From positions 124,001-188,000 of the forward strand of contig NZ_CP130427.1 of the NCBI RefSeq assembly GCF_030518795.1: a stretch of 64,000 bases of DNA, in the 5' to 3' direction. Origin of the DNA: Micromonospora sp. NBRC 110009. GTDB taxonomy: Bacteria; Actinomycetota; Actinomycetes; Mycobacteriales; Micromonosporaceae. This document shows, piece by piece, positions 9,476 through 18,104 of the stretch (positions are counted from its first letter, which is position 1; every line of letters begins with the position of its first letter). A program made the position numbers and the translations under genes. The notes under the pieces are model-generated. The model had not been told where the DNA came from. It worked only from the letters and a program-made list of their open reading frames with translations, and ran no database searches.

Positions 9476-10570
9476 ATGCGAATTTCGCTATGGGATGCGC
9501 GGGATCCAGAAACAGCTTCCGAGTGGCGCTCGCGTTGTGCGAGTTGGCCCGCCCGCGAGGTCTTCGCCGATCCGGCTTACGTGCGGCTCTTCGCCACCGA
9601 GCGGGACCAACCGCTTGCCGCCTTCGCAGAGACCGATTCGGGATTCATTCTCTACCCGTTCGTCCTCCGGCCGATCGACGCGCCGCATCTGTGCGGACAG
9701 TCGCGTCCGAGCTTCGACATCACCAGCGCGTACGGTTACGCCGGCGCGTTTACCAGCGGTGCCACCGATGTCGACGCCAAGAGCTTCTGGAGCTCCTTCG
9801 ATGAGGTCTGCCGGGAACGCCACGTGACCGCGGAGTTCACCAGGCTGTCCCTGTTCGAGTCGGAGCGCCTCGCCCCGCCGGCGCCCGTGACCCAGAAACT
9901 GACCAACGTGGTTGTGGACCTCCGCATGCCGGAGGATCAACTGTGGCGCGAATTCGAGTCAAAGGTGCGGCGGAACGTCAACAAGGCGACGCGTAGCGGG
10001 GTGCAGATCGAGGTCGACGAGGACGGGCGCCGGCTGACAGACTTCGTCCGCATCTACACCGACACGATGCGCCGGCGACAGGCGGCGGAGAACTACTACT
10101 TCCCGCGGTCGTTCTTCGAGGCGATCGTGCGCGATCTGCCCGGGCAGTTCACCTTCTTTCATGCCCTGCACGGCGGGCGCGTCATCTCGACAGAACTGGT
10201 GCTGGTGTCCGGCCGGAGCCTCTATTTCTATCTCGGCGGCACGGACGAGGCCTTTTTCGACCTCCGACCCAACGAACTCTTGAAGTTCGAGGTGATGCGG
10301 TGGGGCCGGGCACGCGGGAAAGAGCGCTACGTGCTCGGCGGCGGGTACGCCCCTGACGACGGGATCTTCCGGTACAAGAAGGCCTTCGCCCCGCGGGGAC
10401 TGCTTCCCTATCACGTCGCCTCGCGCGTGCTCGATGCAGAGCGGTACGAGTCACTGGTGCGGGCGCACCTGGCCGAAGGGCGGCGGCGGGACGAGGCATG
10501 GCAACCGGACGACAGTTTCTTCCCCACGTACCGGCGGCCCTTGCCCTCGATCGGGCCCGACGGCGATTGA
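9476..10570 (+). CDS. FemAB/GNAT-like peptidyl or acyl transferase
   Basis: A soluble 364-residue protein with the acetyltransferase fold of the FemAB/BioF2-like group (Acetyltransf_6 type). A central region (KVRRNVNKATRSGVQIEV) is followed by TMRRRQAAENYYFPRSFFE, and the conserved FHALHGGRVISTELVL, LYFYLGGTDEAFFDLRPNEL and GGGYAPDDGIFRYKKAF segments mark the second GNAT unit. Relatives transfer aminoacyl groups to peptidoglycan or acyl groups to sugars; inside a glycan locus, transfer to an amino sugar is an inference. The ribosome binding site GAGGAAGG precedes the ATG. A decayed copy of its C-terminus lies immediately downstream. Confidence 0.85.
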   Translation: MRISLWDARDPETASEWRSRCASWPAREVFADPAYVRLFATERDQPLAAFAETDSGFILYPFVLRPIDAPHLCGQSRPSFDITSAYGYAGAFTSGATDVDAKSFWSSFDEVCRERHVTAEFTRLSLFESERLAPPAPVTQKLTNVVVDLRMPEDQLWREFESKVRRNVNKATRSGVQIEVDEDGRRLTDFVRIYTDTMRRRQAAENYYFPRSFFEAIVRDLPGQFTFFHALHGGRVISTELVLVSGRSLYFYLGGTDEAFFDLRPNELLKFEVMRWGRARGKERYVLGGGYAPDDGIFRYKKAFAPRGLLPYHVASRVLDAERYESLVRAHLAEGRRRDEAWQPDDSFFPTYRRPLPSIGPDGD

Positions 10571-10600
10571 TCACCGGGTAGGGGGCACCGCGCATCGCGG

Positions 10601-10804
10601 ATCGTGCCTGGTAAGCGGGCCTTAGCCCCCCATGGCCTGGTCCCTTACCGGGTCGGCACGAGGGCGTTGGACGAGCCGACGTGCCGACGACTGGTCGACG
10701 CGCACCAGATGTCGGCGCGAGCCCGGTACGAAGCGCGAAATCCCGATCCGGGCTTCGTCCCGGCGTACCGGCAGGCGTTGCCGGCGGCGAGGCTCGCTCC
10801 ATGA
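10601..10804 (+). pseudogene. C-terminal relic of a second FemAB-like gene
   Basis: About 66 codons read in frame to a stop at 10804. They align without gaps to the last 60 residues of the FemAB-like protein at 9476-10570. For example KRALAPHGLVPYRVGTRALD matches KKAFAPRGLLPYHVASRVLD, and GFVPAYRQALP matches FFPTYRRPLP. Only the tail remains: an in-frame stop lies upstream at 10568 and there is no ribosome binding site. Divergence is substantial, so this is an old tandem duplicate or the residue of an internal deletion rather than an assembly error. A start at GTG 10604 is possible, but a functional small protein seems unlikely. Confidence 0.7.
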
Positions 10805-11017
10805 GCGACGGCGACGAGGGATTCCGGTCGACCGCGGTGAGCGGGACCTCGGACTTCTCCCGACAGGCGCCTGACGCTCCTTCCCACCGCGACGTTGCGC
10901 GGCCGCCGCATCGAGAACGCCGGCCCTGTTGCCCCTCACCGGCTCGACCGTTTCACAGACAACTACGCCCCGTGGCAGTAACCTCACCTTAAGTGACATT
11001 TGTGAGTTTTGGGGCAT
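10805..11017. promoter_or_regulatory. AT-richer intergenic region before the sugar transferase
   Basis: No gene is seen in these 213 nt. The last 40 nt are unusually AT-rich for the window, with TTAAGTGACATTTGTGAG preceding the start. CTCAC and GTGAG form a short inverted repeat around this segment. It probably holds the promoter of the sugar transferase gene, but no clear hexamer pair is assignable. Confidence 0.3.
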
Positions 11018-11701
11018 ATGGTGAATGCGAGCAAGGCCGTTCTCCCCGGTACGCGAGGAAATCGAAGGACGCCGTCGGCCGCCCGGGCGGCCAAACGGAT
11101 CATGGACGTCACGGTGGCCAGCATCCTGCTGGTGCTGCTCAGCCCGCTCATCGTCGCGACCGCCATGAGCATCCTGCTGACCTCGGGACGACCGGTCCTC
11201 TTCCGGCAACTCCGTCCCGGTCTGCAGGGCAGACCGTTTCTGCTCTGCAAGTTCCGGACCATGCGCGCACCGCTGCCTGGGGAGCAACTCCTGACCACCG
11301 ACGACGTCCGGTCCACTCGGATCGGTCGGTTTCTGCGGCGCACCAGTCTGGACGAGCTGCCCGAGCTGGTCCACGTGGTCACCGGACGAATGAGCCTGGT
11401 AGGTCCCCGGCCGCTGCTGATGGATTACCTGCCCCGCTACAGCGCCCGCCACGCACGGCGACACGAGATGAAGCCGGGCATCACCGGCCTGGCCCAGGTG
11501 AGCGGACGGCGGTCGCTCACGCTCGGACAGCGGCTCGACCTGGACGTCGAGTACATCGAACGCTGGTCGCTGCGACTGGATCTGCAGATCCTCGTCCGCA
11601 CCCTCGGCGAACCGTTCCGCCCCGGCGAGATTCGCGGCCAGTCGCTGGAGGAGGTCGACGACGTCGGCCTGATCGTGCCGGTGCTCGAGCGGAGCAAGTG
11701 A
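11018..11701 (+). CDS. Undecaprenyl-phosphate sugar-1-phosphate transferase (bacterial sugar transferase)
   Basis: A 227-residue monotopic phosphoglycosyl transferase. An N-terminal basic tail leads to one hydrophobic hairpin (DVTVASILLVLLSPLIVATA). Then come the conserved catalytic segments KFRTMR (78-83), SLDELPEL, GRMSLVGPRPLL and KPGITGLAQVSGR. Its size matches the short PglC/WcaJ-C type without extra transmembrane helices. It transfers a sugar phosphate from a UDP-sugar to polyprenyl phosphate, starting repeat-unit assembly at the inner membrane face. With the flippase and polymerase elsewhere in the locus it completes a Wzx/Wzy set. ATG 11018 is chosen; the upstream TTG has no better signal. 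Confidence 0.9.
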   Translation: MVNASKAVLPGTRGNRRTPSAARAAKRIMDVTVASILLVLLSPLIVATAMSILLTSGRPVLFRQLRPGLQGRPFLLCKFRTMRAPLPGEQLLTTDDVRSTRIGRFLRRTSLDELPELVHVVTGRMSLVGPRPLLMDYLPRYSARHARRHEMKPGITGLAQVSGRRSLTLGQRLDLDVEYIERWSLRLDLQILVRTLGEPFRPGEIRGQSLEEVDDVGLIVPVLERSK

Positions 11702-11782
11702 GCGCGTAGCCGCACCGAAACCACCGGCGACCGGCCGGCGGTACTGACCGGGTCGCGACAGCAGCGACCCGAAGGGAGAGAC

Positions 11783-12421
11783 ATGTTGAAAGGGAGACTC
11801 GTCGAGCTCCGACCGATGGCCGTGGAAGACCTGGACTTCCTGGCCACGCTGGCCAACACCACGTCGGTGCGCGCGAACGTGGCGGGGTGGGACTGGCCGG
11901 TCGCACCCGAGCAGCAGCGGGACTGGCTGGAGAAGGCGATTCGCGACCCCAGGAACCACCGGCTGACGGTGAGCGATCTCGCCACCGGGAAGCCGGTCGG
12001 GCTGGCCGGCCTGTGGGACTTCGACTGGCACAACCGGACGGCCATGGCCCCGATCAAGATGATGCCGGGGGCAACACCGAAGGGAGCCGGCACCGACACG
12101 ATCATGCTGATCATGGCATGGGCCTTCTACGAGGTGGGCCTGCGCCGGGTGCACGGCACCATCCTGGACTTCAACGCGGCCAGCTACGGTCTGTACATCC
12201 GCCGCTGTGGCTGGCGAGTCGAGGGCCGGGAGCGGGAGTCCATCTTCCGTCGCGGCGCATGGCACGACCTGTTCCGGGTCGCGGCGCTCCGGTCCGACTT
12301 CGATGCCCTGCCCGACGCGCAGGAGTACGTGGAACGGGTCTGCGGCGTGCAGTCGGAACCCTCCCCTGCCCTGCTGGTCAACCAGTGGCAGGCCCCGGAG
12401 GCGGTGGCTGCCCGTACGTAA
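11783..12421 (+). CDS. GNAT family N-acetyltransferase (RimJ/RimL type)
   Basis: A 212-residue GNAT beginning MLKGRLVELRPMAVEDLDFL, with an acetyl-CoA binding region around GTDTIMLIMAWAFYEVGLRR and the ending motif NAASYGLYIRRCGWRVEG typical of RimJ/RimL relatives. Such enzymes acetylate amines; PseH, which acetylates a UDP-amino sugar, has a similar fold, so acylation of a 4-amino sugar is possible here but not proven. The ribosome binding site GAAGGGAGAG lies just before the ATG. It is the last gene of the plus-strand run and is followed by a strong terminator. Confidence 0.85.
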   Translation: MLKGRLVELRPMAVEDLDFLATLANTTSVRANVAGWDWPVAPEQQRDWLEKAIRDPRNHRLTVSDLATGKPVGLAGLWDFDWHNRTAMAPIKMMPGATPKGAGTDTIMLIMAWAFYEVGLRRVHGTILDFNAASYGLYIRRCGWRVEGRERESIFRRGAWHDLFRVAALRSDFDALPDAQEYVERVCGVQSEPSPALLVNQWQAPEAVAART

Positions 12422-12442
12422 CCGGCCCGGACGGACGGCGAC

Positions 12443-12476
12443 GGGGCGGCCGAACCTGAAAAGGTACGGCCGCCCC
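12443..12476. terminator. Bidirectional terminator with GAAA tetraloop
   Basis: Outer arms GGGGCGGCCG (12443-12452) and CGGCCGCCCC (12467-12476) enclose inner arms ACCT/AGGT closed by a GAAA tetraloop. A short T-containing run (GCTTTCT) follows on the plus strand. It lies between convergent genes. Confidence 0.75.
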
Positions 12477-12509
12477 GCTTTCTGTCCCGGCACTGTGCGA
12501 GCCGGCGGA

Positions 12510-13580
12510 TCACCCGGGGCCCAGGCCCAACAGGTCCGCCAACCGGAGCGCCCCCGCCGGCTGCGCGAAGCCGCGAGCACCGGCGAGATCCGACCAGCGC
12601 AGCAAGCAGGCTCCGACGGACATGCCGCCGCCGAAGGCGGTGAGCAGCACGAGGTCTCCGGCGTGCAACGTGCCGGATCGATTGGCTTCGTCGAGCGTGA
12701 CGGCGACCGATGCGCATCCGGTGTTGCCATACCGCTCGAGGGTGCGGTGCACGACCGCCTCGGTAAGGCCCGCGTGCTTCACCAGTTCGTCGAGCATGAC
12801 GCCGTTGGCCTGATGCGGCACGAAGTGCTCGACCATGCTCGGCAGCACGTCGTTGCGGGCGAGCAGAGCGGCGATCGCGGGCGGGACCTGCGCGGCGACG
12901 AACTCCCGGACCGCGCGGCCCTGCATGCGAAAGAAGTGGTGACCCGCGGCGATCGTCTGCGGCGATGCGGGCCGACGCGAGCCGCCGGCCTCAATGCGAA
13001 TGAGCTGGTTGGCGTCGCCCCGGCTGGTCAGCTCGAAGTCGATGAGTCCGTACCCGTCGGGGGCGGGTCCCACCACTGCCGCGCCGGCGCCATCGCCGAA
13101 GAGCACCGCCGTCGCCCGGTCCTGGAAGTCGAGGGTCCGGGAGTAGACGTCCACACCGACGACGAGCGCGTGCGCGCCGGGACGCGTCGCCACCAGGGCC
13201 CGGGCCACGTCCAGTGCATACACGAATCCGGCGCAGACCACGTTCAGGTCGAGGCAGGCGGCGTTCCATGCGCCGAGGAGGTGTTGCACGAGGTGGGCGG
13301 TGGGTGGTTGCGGCGAATCACCGGTAGATGTGGCGACGATGAGATAGTCCATCCGGCTCGCCTCGAGGCCCGCGTCGCACAGGGCGCGGACTGCCGCCGC
13401 CGCGGCCAGGTCCGACGCTGCCTGGCTCGGCGCGGCGAACCTCCGTTCCTGGATGTGCGTCTTTCGCTCGATCCAGTCCGGCGTGACGCCGACGAGTTGG
13501 GCGATCTGTTCGTTCGGCACCGCGCGTTCGGGGAGGTATGAGCCCGTCCCGATGATGCCGATCTGCCGCTCGGCAGTCAT
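12510..13580 (-). CDS. 3-oxoacyl-ACP synthase III family protein (KAS III/FabH-like)
   Basis: A 356-residue thiolase-fold condensing enzyme. The catalytic triad appears intact: Cys116 in NVVCAGFVYAL, His256 in VPHQANGVML and Asn286 in YGNTGCASV. KAS III enzymes join an acyl-CoA to malonyl-ACP, while some relatives such as CerJ transfer acyl groups to sugar hydroxyls. No ACP, ketoreductase or other fatty-acid gene lies nearby; it is the last gene of a six-gene minus-strand run for nucleotide-sugar metabolism. A dedicated role in acyl decoration of the glycan is therefore plausible but inferred. A very strong ribosome binding site (AGGAGGAGGAAG) precedes the ATG at 13580. Confidence 0.9.
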   Translation of the reverse strand: MTAERQIGIIGTGSYLPERAVPNEQIAQLVGVTPDWIERKTHIQERRFAAPSQAASDLAAAAAVRALCDAGLEASRMDYLIVATSTGDSPQPPTAHLVQHLLGAWNAACLDLNVVCAGFVYALDVARALVATRPGAHALVVGVDVYSRTLDFQDRATAVLFGDGAGAAVVGPAPDGYGLIDFELTSRGDANQLIRIEAGGSRRPASPQTIAAGHHFFRMQGRAVREFVAAQVPPAIAALLARNDVLPSMVEHFVPHQANGVMLDELVKHAGLTEAVVHRTLERYGNTGCASVAVTLDEANRSGTLHAGDLVLLTAFGGGMSVGACLLRWSDLAGARGFAQPAGALRLADLLGLGPG

Positions 13581-13618
13581 GAAGTGCTTCCTCCTCCTCG
13601 CGTTCCCTCCACCGCTGA

Positions 13619-14584
13619 CTAAGGCTGGATGTGTCGCCGGTACCAGTCGAAGGTCCGCCGCACGCCCTCATCGAGGGACACGACCGGCTCGAACCCGGTC
13701 AAGCGGCGCAGTTTGCCCAGGTCGGGGCAGCGTCGCTGGACTGATCCCGGCGGCGCGGCCATCGGCTGCAGGTGCGGAGCGGTGTCCGCCAGCCGGAGCA
13801 CCAGCTTGGCCAGGTCGGTGATGTTCGTCTGCTCGCTGTCGTTCCCGATGTGGACGATCTCGCCGACCGCGCCGGGACTGCCCATCAGCCGGAGGACTGC
13901 CTCGACCGCGTCGTCGACGTAGCAGAAGGCGCGATACTGGTCGGCGCCCCACAGCCTGAAGGGATCTTCCCGGCGCAGCGCGCGCAGGACCATCTCCGGG
14001 ATGACGTGGTCGGTACCCATCCGGGGGCCGTAGACATTGTGGAAGCGGCCGATCACCGGCGCGCAGCGCTTGGCGCGGGCGGCGTGCACGAAGGCGGCCT
14101 CCCCGAGCAGCTTGCTGATCCCGTACGCGAAGCGAGGCGAGGTCACGTCGGCGACCATGACGGGTACGTCCTCCGCGGTCGGCACCGGCACGATGCCGGC
14201 ATCCACCCCGCCGGCGTACACCTCGCTGGTCGAGCTGAAGAACACCCTTTGGCCCGGTGTCACCCAGTCCAGCAGATGCATCGCCGTCAGGGTGTTGACC
14301 CGCACTACCCGGGCGGGGTCAGCCTCGACGTTTCTGACGCCCACCACTGCCGCCAGCAGATAGATCTGTTCGCTGTCGCGCGGCAGCGCTGTCCAGGCGG
14401 CAGCCGACGTCAGGTCCGCGGAAATGACATCGACCGCGGGTCGGGCCCGCAGGGCCGCCAGCCGATCGTCGTCGCGCCCCCTGGAGAAGTCATCGACAAT
14501 GGTGACACGGTGCCCGTCGGCGACCAGGCGATCGGCGAGATGCAGCCCGATGAAGCCCGCACCTCCCAGCACGAGGGCTCGCAT
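13619..14584 (-). CDS. NAD-dependent epimerase/dehydratase (extended SDR)
   Basis: A 321-residue extended short-chain dehydrogenase acting on a nucleotide sugar. The Rossmann motif GGAGFIGLH is at 7-15, and the catalytic pair is Tyr154/Lys158 in RFAYGISKLLGEA with the SSTSEVY serine segment near 118. The combination of GRFHNVYGPRMG and an RAFCYVDDAV segment is typical of UDP-glucose/UDP-glucuronate epimerase or decarboxylase families; the exact reaction is uncertain. Its ATG overlaps the preceding dehydrogenase stop by one base (TGATG), implying translational coupling. A uronic-acid product of that dehydrogenase is the likely substrate. Confidence 0.85.
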   Translation of the reverse strand: MRALVLGGAGFIGLHLADRLVADGHRVTIVDDFSRGRDDDRLAALRARPAVDVISADLTSAAAWTALPRDSEQIYLLAAVVGVRNVEADPARVVRVNTLTAMHLLDWVTPGQRVFFSSTSEVYAGGVDAGIVPVPTAEDVPVMVADVTSPRFAYGISKLLGEAAFVHAARAKRCAPVIGRFHNVYGPRMGTDHVIPEMVLRALRREDPFRLWGADQYRAFCYVDDAVEAVLRLMGSPGAVGEIVHIGNDSEQTNITDLAKLVLRLADTAPHLQPMAAPPGSVQRRCPDLGKLRRLTGFEPVVSLDEGVRRTFDWYRRHIQP

Positions 14585-15969
14585 CAGGCGTTCACCTCCG
14601 GCCGAGCCGTCGTCGGGCGCTCGGCGGGGCTCGGCTCGGGAAGGTAACCGATGCTCGCGTACCGGACGCCGGCAGATCGGAGCACCTGTTCGTCGAAGAT
14701 CCGCCACGAGTCGAAGACCAGCTTGGGGCCGCGTTCGCCGAGCAGCGAGCCGGCATCGATCGCCCGGTAGTCGGGGTGGTCGTTGATGACGAGCACCGCG
14801 TCACTGTCGCTGAACGCCTTGTCCAGGCTGGTTGGCTCGCCACCGTTTTCTCGGATGACATCCTCGGTGACCATCGGATCGTGGCCAAGCACCGCGAGCC
14901 CGGCCTCCTGGAAGACCGGCATCATCGCGGCGATGGGCGTGCCGCGCATGTCGTCGGTCGGCGGCCAACCCTTGTAGGCCCAGCCCAGGACCGCCAACCG
15001 CGCCCCCCGCGTCCGTCCGCACTCCTGTCTGACGAGTTCCACGACCCTGGCGGCGACGTGCACGGGCAGGTACTCGTTGAGCCGCCGGGCGGCGCCGACG
15101 AGGAATGGACCGGGTCCCTCGGCACCGCTCATCATGAGATACGGGTCCTTGGAGAGGCAGCCACCACCGACGTAGCCCGGCCTGCTCAGGTCCGGCCGCG
15201 GGTAGTGAAGATTCGCCGCGCGGATGACCTCCAGCGGGTCCAGACCGTGCTGCTCGGCGATCAACGCCACTTCGTTTCCGAAGGAATAGATCAGGTCGGT
15301 GTGGCAGTTGTTCGACAGCTTGACGAGCTCAGCCGCCTCCAGGCTGGACATCGGAACCACCTCGGTGGACAGGCCGCCGAACATTTCGACACCCGCTGCC
15401 AGGCTCGCCTCGTCCAGGCCACCCACCACCTGCGGCAGCTCCACCAGCTCCCGCAGCGCCTGCCCCTGGATCGTCCGTTCCGGCGCCATCACCAGTCGCA
15501 CGTCTCCCCAGGCGCGCTGCAGCGGAGGCAGGACGACGCGTCGGCTGGTCCCGACCGGTACGGTACTGCGCACCACGACGAGGGTGTCCCGCCCGCACCA
15601 ACGCGCCACCTGTGCGGCGGCCGCCGCCAGGTTGCTCAGGTCAGGCTGGCGAGTCTGTTCGTCGACGGGAGTGGAGACGCACAGGACGACCGCGTCGACG
15701 GCCTCCGGCAGGTCCGGGCCGACACGGAGAGAATGACCGAGGTGCTCTGCGAACACCTCCTCAAGACCCGGCTCGTAGATGTGCGTGCGCCCGCTGCGCA
15801 GCGACTTCAGCACCGTGGGGCTCGAGTCGACGCCATACACCTGGTATCCCCGCCGCACCAGGGCGGCAGCAAGGGTGAGACCGACGTAGCCGAGACCCAC
15901 AACACCTATTCTCTGGAACACCTTTCGCCTTTCGTTCAAGTTGGCTGGAGCTGACCGGGCAGCGTCCAT
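14584..15969 (-). CDS. UDP-glucose/GDP-mannose dehydrogenase family protein
   Basis: A 461-residue nucleotide-sugar 6-dehydrogenase. The N-terminal Rossmann motif GVVGLGYVGLTLA is followed by CVSTPVD, RSTVPVGT, the central-domain helix SLEAAELVKLSNNCH, the catalytic cysteine in GGGCLSKDP (C271) and a C-terminal UDP-binding domain with GWAYKGWPPTDDMR. These enzymes oxidise C6 of a UDP-sugar twice to give a uronate. ATG at 15969 has a weak ribosome binding site; GTG at 15921, preceded by AAAGG and starting VFQRIGVVGLG, may be the true start. It is coupled to the downstream epimerase. Confidence 0.9.
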   Translation of the reverse strand: MDAARSAPANLNERRKVFQRIGVVGLGYVGLTLAAALVRRGYQVYGVDSSPTVLKSLRSGRTHIYEPGLEEVFAEHLGHSLRVGPDLPEAVDAVVLCVSTPVDEQTRQPDLSNLAAAAAQVARWCGRDTLVVVRSTVPVGTSRRVVLPPLQRAWGDVRLVMAPERTIQGQALRELVELPQVVGGLDEASLAAGVEMFGGLSTEVVPMSSLEAAELVKLSNNCHTDLIYSFGNEVALIAEQHGLDPLEVIRAANLHYPRPDLSRPGYVGGGCLSKDPYLMMSGAEGPGPFLVGAARRLNEYLPVHVAARVVELVRQECGRTRGARLAVLGWAYKGWPPTDDMRGTPIAAMMPVFQEAGLAVLGHDPMVTEDVIRENGGEPTSLDKAFSDSDAVLVINDHPDYRAIDAGSLLGERGPKLVFDSWRIFDEQVLRSAGVRYASIGYLPEPSPAERPTTARPEVNA

Positions 15970-16025
15970 GGGACAGCTGCGCGGAACGACAGGCGCACTC
16001 TGTGCGCCGGCATCGGGTGGGGTGC

Positions 16026-16754
16026 TCAGACGGGCTCTGGGATGCGTGCTGGAAGCAGGATCGGCTTGAGGCTCTCGAACCGGCGATTTGCCTCGTCGTA
16101 GTCCTCGGGACGGCCGATGTCGAGCCAGTAGCCGTCGAAGTCGTAAGTGGCCGGCAGGTCTCCCCTGGCGAGCAGGTCGAGGACCAACTGGTCGAACCCG
16201 AATGGGAGCCCTTGCGGATACGACGCGATGGCGCGCCGGGAAAAACCGTAGATGCCCATGCTGACGCGGTAGTCAATCTTCGGCTTCTCCCGGAACTGCA
16301 CGACCTTGCCGCTCGACACCTCAAGGACACCGAAATCGATCTTGACGGTCCGTTGATAGGTGGCGACGGTCAGGGCGGCGCCGGAGGAGGCATGGGAGTG
16401 CAGCAGATCGGCGTAGTCGAGGTCGGTCAGGACATCCCCGTTCATGACCAGGAAGTACTCGGGCAACTGGTTTCTGATGCCGAAGAGTGGGCCGATGGTC
16501 GACAGCGGCACGGATTCCTCGATGTACCGCACGCGGAGCCCGAAGCGGGAGCCGTCCCCGACGAACGCCCGGATCAACGACCCCATGTGGTTGATGGCCA
16601 GGGTGACGTCCGTGAATCCGTGCGACGCCAACTGATGCAGCACGATCTCGAGGATGGCGTGATCCTCGCCGATGGGCATGAGCGGCTTCGGCAGCGCCGT
16701 CGTGTACGGCTTGAGGCGCGTTCCCTTACCGCCAGCCATGATCACCACATGCAT
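16026..16754 (-). CDS. Sugar-1-phosphate nucleotidyltransferase
   Basis: A 242-residue nucleotidyltransferase. The signature [13 protein letters not shown] sits at the N-terminus with LPKPLMPIG following, and the metal-binding [12 protein letters not shown] comes near residue 100. It lacks the C-terminal left-handed helix of GlmU and GlgC, so it resembles the short RfbA/RfbF/mannose-1-phosphate type and should make an NDP-sugar from a sugar phosphate and NTP. ATG 16754 gives the normal family N-terminus (MHVVIMAGG); a GTG at 16781 would add nine residues. A 170-nt AT-richer gap separates it from the upstream aminotransferase, so it may have its own promoter. Confidence 0.85.
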   Translation of the reverse strand: MHVVIMAGGKGTRLKPYTTALPKPLMPIGEDHAILEIVLHQLASHGFTDVTLAINHMGSLIRAFVGDGSRFGLRVRYIEESVPLSTIGPLFGIRNQLPEYFLVMNGDVLTDLDYADLLHSHASSGAALTVATYQRTVKIDFGVLEVSSGKVVQFREKPKIDYRVSMGIYGFSRRAIASYPQGLPFGFDQLVLDLLARGDLPATYDFDGYWLDIGRPEDYDEANRRFESLKPILLPARIPEPV

Positions 16755-16924
16755 GTCACAGTCCGATCTGAGCAGCTCCACTTGGGGCGGAAGTCTTGGG
16801 CCGGCAACGCCCGACGGGCTATACGGGGCCCTGACTGCACCCTACGGAACGAATCCGCAAAAAGGATGGGAATACATAAAGACGGCATATCGGTTGGAAA
16901 CGGAGCCCGCCGGAGGGCGTTCGA

Positions 16925-18076
16925 TCATTGCAGGATCTTGCTGGCCGCGTGGATCACGCGCTCCACCTGGTCGTCGGTCATCGCGGAGAACAAGGGCAGG
17001 CTGACGACGCGATTGGATGCGGCACTGGCGACCGGGAACATCTCGTCGGTGAGCGCGTACCGCTGCCGCCAGTACGAGTGTTGGTGCAGGGGGATGAAGT
17101 GGACGCTGCACGCCACCCCGAGCCGGGACATCCCGGCGATGAATTCGTCCCGGTCCAGGAACGAATCCGGCCCCATTCGCACGACGAACAGGTGCCACGC
17201 GTGGACATCACCAGCCGCGGGGGAAGCTGGCAGTTCGATCGGCAACCCGGCGAAGGCCCGCCGGTAACGCTCGACGATCTCCTCGCGCCGTACGCGCATC
17301 GACTCCGCCCGTTTGAGCTGGACGAGTCCCATGGCGGCCGCGGGCTGGGTGAGGTTGTACTTGAAACCGGCTGCGACGACGTCGTAACGCCACGCCGGGC
17401 GGTCGCTGCGACGCTGGTCGAAGCCCTCCCGGTCGAGACCGTGCAGCCGCATCGTGCGAACCCGCGCGGCGAGATCGAGGTCGCGGGTGACGAGCATGCC
17501 GCCCTCACCGGTGGTGATCGTCTTTGTGGTGTGGAAGCTGAACACCGTTGCCGCGCTGTCGCCCGCCCCGACGGGCGCACCCTCACCGACAGCCGGGAAC
17601 GCGTGGGCGGCATCCTCCACCACCGCAAGTCCGTGGGCACGGGCGAACGCCTGGAGTTCGGACCGGGGCACCGGCCGGCCGGCGAAGTGCACGGGGATGA
17701 CGGCCGCGGTCCGGGAGGTGACCTTGCGAGCGGCGTCAACGAGGTCGATGTTGAGCGTGACGGGATCGACGTCCACGAGGACCGGGTCGGCGCCGAGGTA
17801 GACGACGACCTCTGCGGAGGCCGTGAAGGTCCAGCTCGGGACCAGCACCTCCATGCCCGGCCCGATGCCGAGCGCCTCGAGTGCCAGGTGCAGGCCGGCG
17901 GTCGCCGAGTTCAGGGCGATCGCCGTGACACCTGGGCCACACCGTTCGGCGAAGCGGGCCTCGAACTCTTCCACTATCGGACCGTTCGACAACCATCTGG
18001 ACCGCAACGCCGCCGTCACCGCGGCGATCTCCTCCTCAGTGATGTCGGGCAGTGCGAACGGAAGCCGATCATCCAT
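16925..18076 (-). CDS. DegT/DnrJ/EryC1/StrS aminotransferase
   Basis: A 383-residue PLP enzyme. NSATAGLHLALEALG (56-70), VVEDAAHAF (152-160) and the Schiff-base lysine in SFHTTKTITTGEGGM (K185) are all present. It is the second sugar aminotransferase of the locus and is only moderately similar to the one at 8237, which suggests the glycan carries two different amino sugars or that one enzyme serves another branch. ATG 18076 is chosen for its AGGAGG box 7 nt upstream. It follows the GT4 gene by 28 nt in the same direction. Confidence 0.9.
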   Translation of the reverse strand: MDDRLPFALPDITEEEIAAVTAALRSRWLSNGPIVEEFEARFAERCGPGVTAIALNSATAGLHLALEALGIGPGMEVLVPSWTFTASAEVVVYLGADPVLVDVDPVTLNIDLVDAARKVTSRTAAVIPVHFAGRPVPRSELQAFARAHGLAVVEDAAHAFPAVGEGAPVGAGDSAATVFSFHTTKTITTGEGGMLVTRDLDLAARVRTMRLHGLDREGFDQRRSDRPAWRYDVVAAGFKYNLTQPAAAMGLVQLKRAESMRVRREEIVERYRRAFAGLPIELPASPAAGDVHAWHLFVVRMGPDSFLDRDEFIAGMSRLGVACSVHFIPLHQHSYWRQRYALTDEMFPVASAASNRVVSLPLFSAMTDDQVERVIHAASKILQ

Positions 18077-18104
18077 CCCAGTCCTCCTGGTGGGCATTTT
18101 CATC

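Noticed and set aside
16904-16919. Short GCCC/GGGC stem as a terminator after the second aminotransferase
   Set aside because: The arms are only 4 bp and the neighbouring DNA could easily form such a stem by chance.
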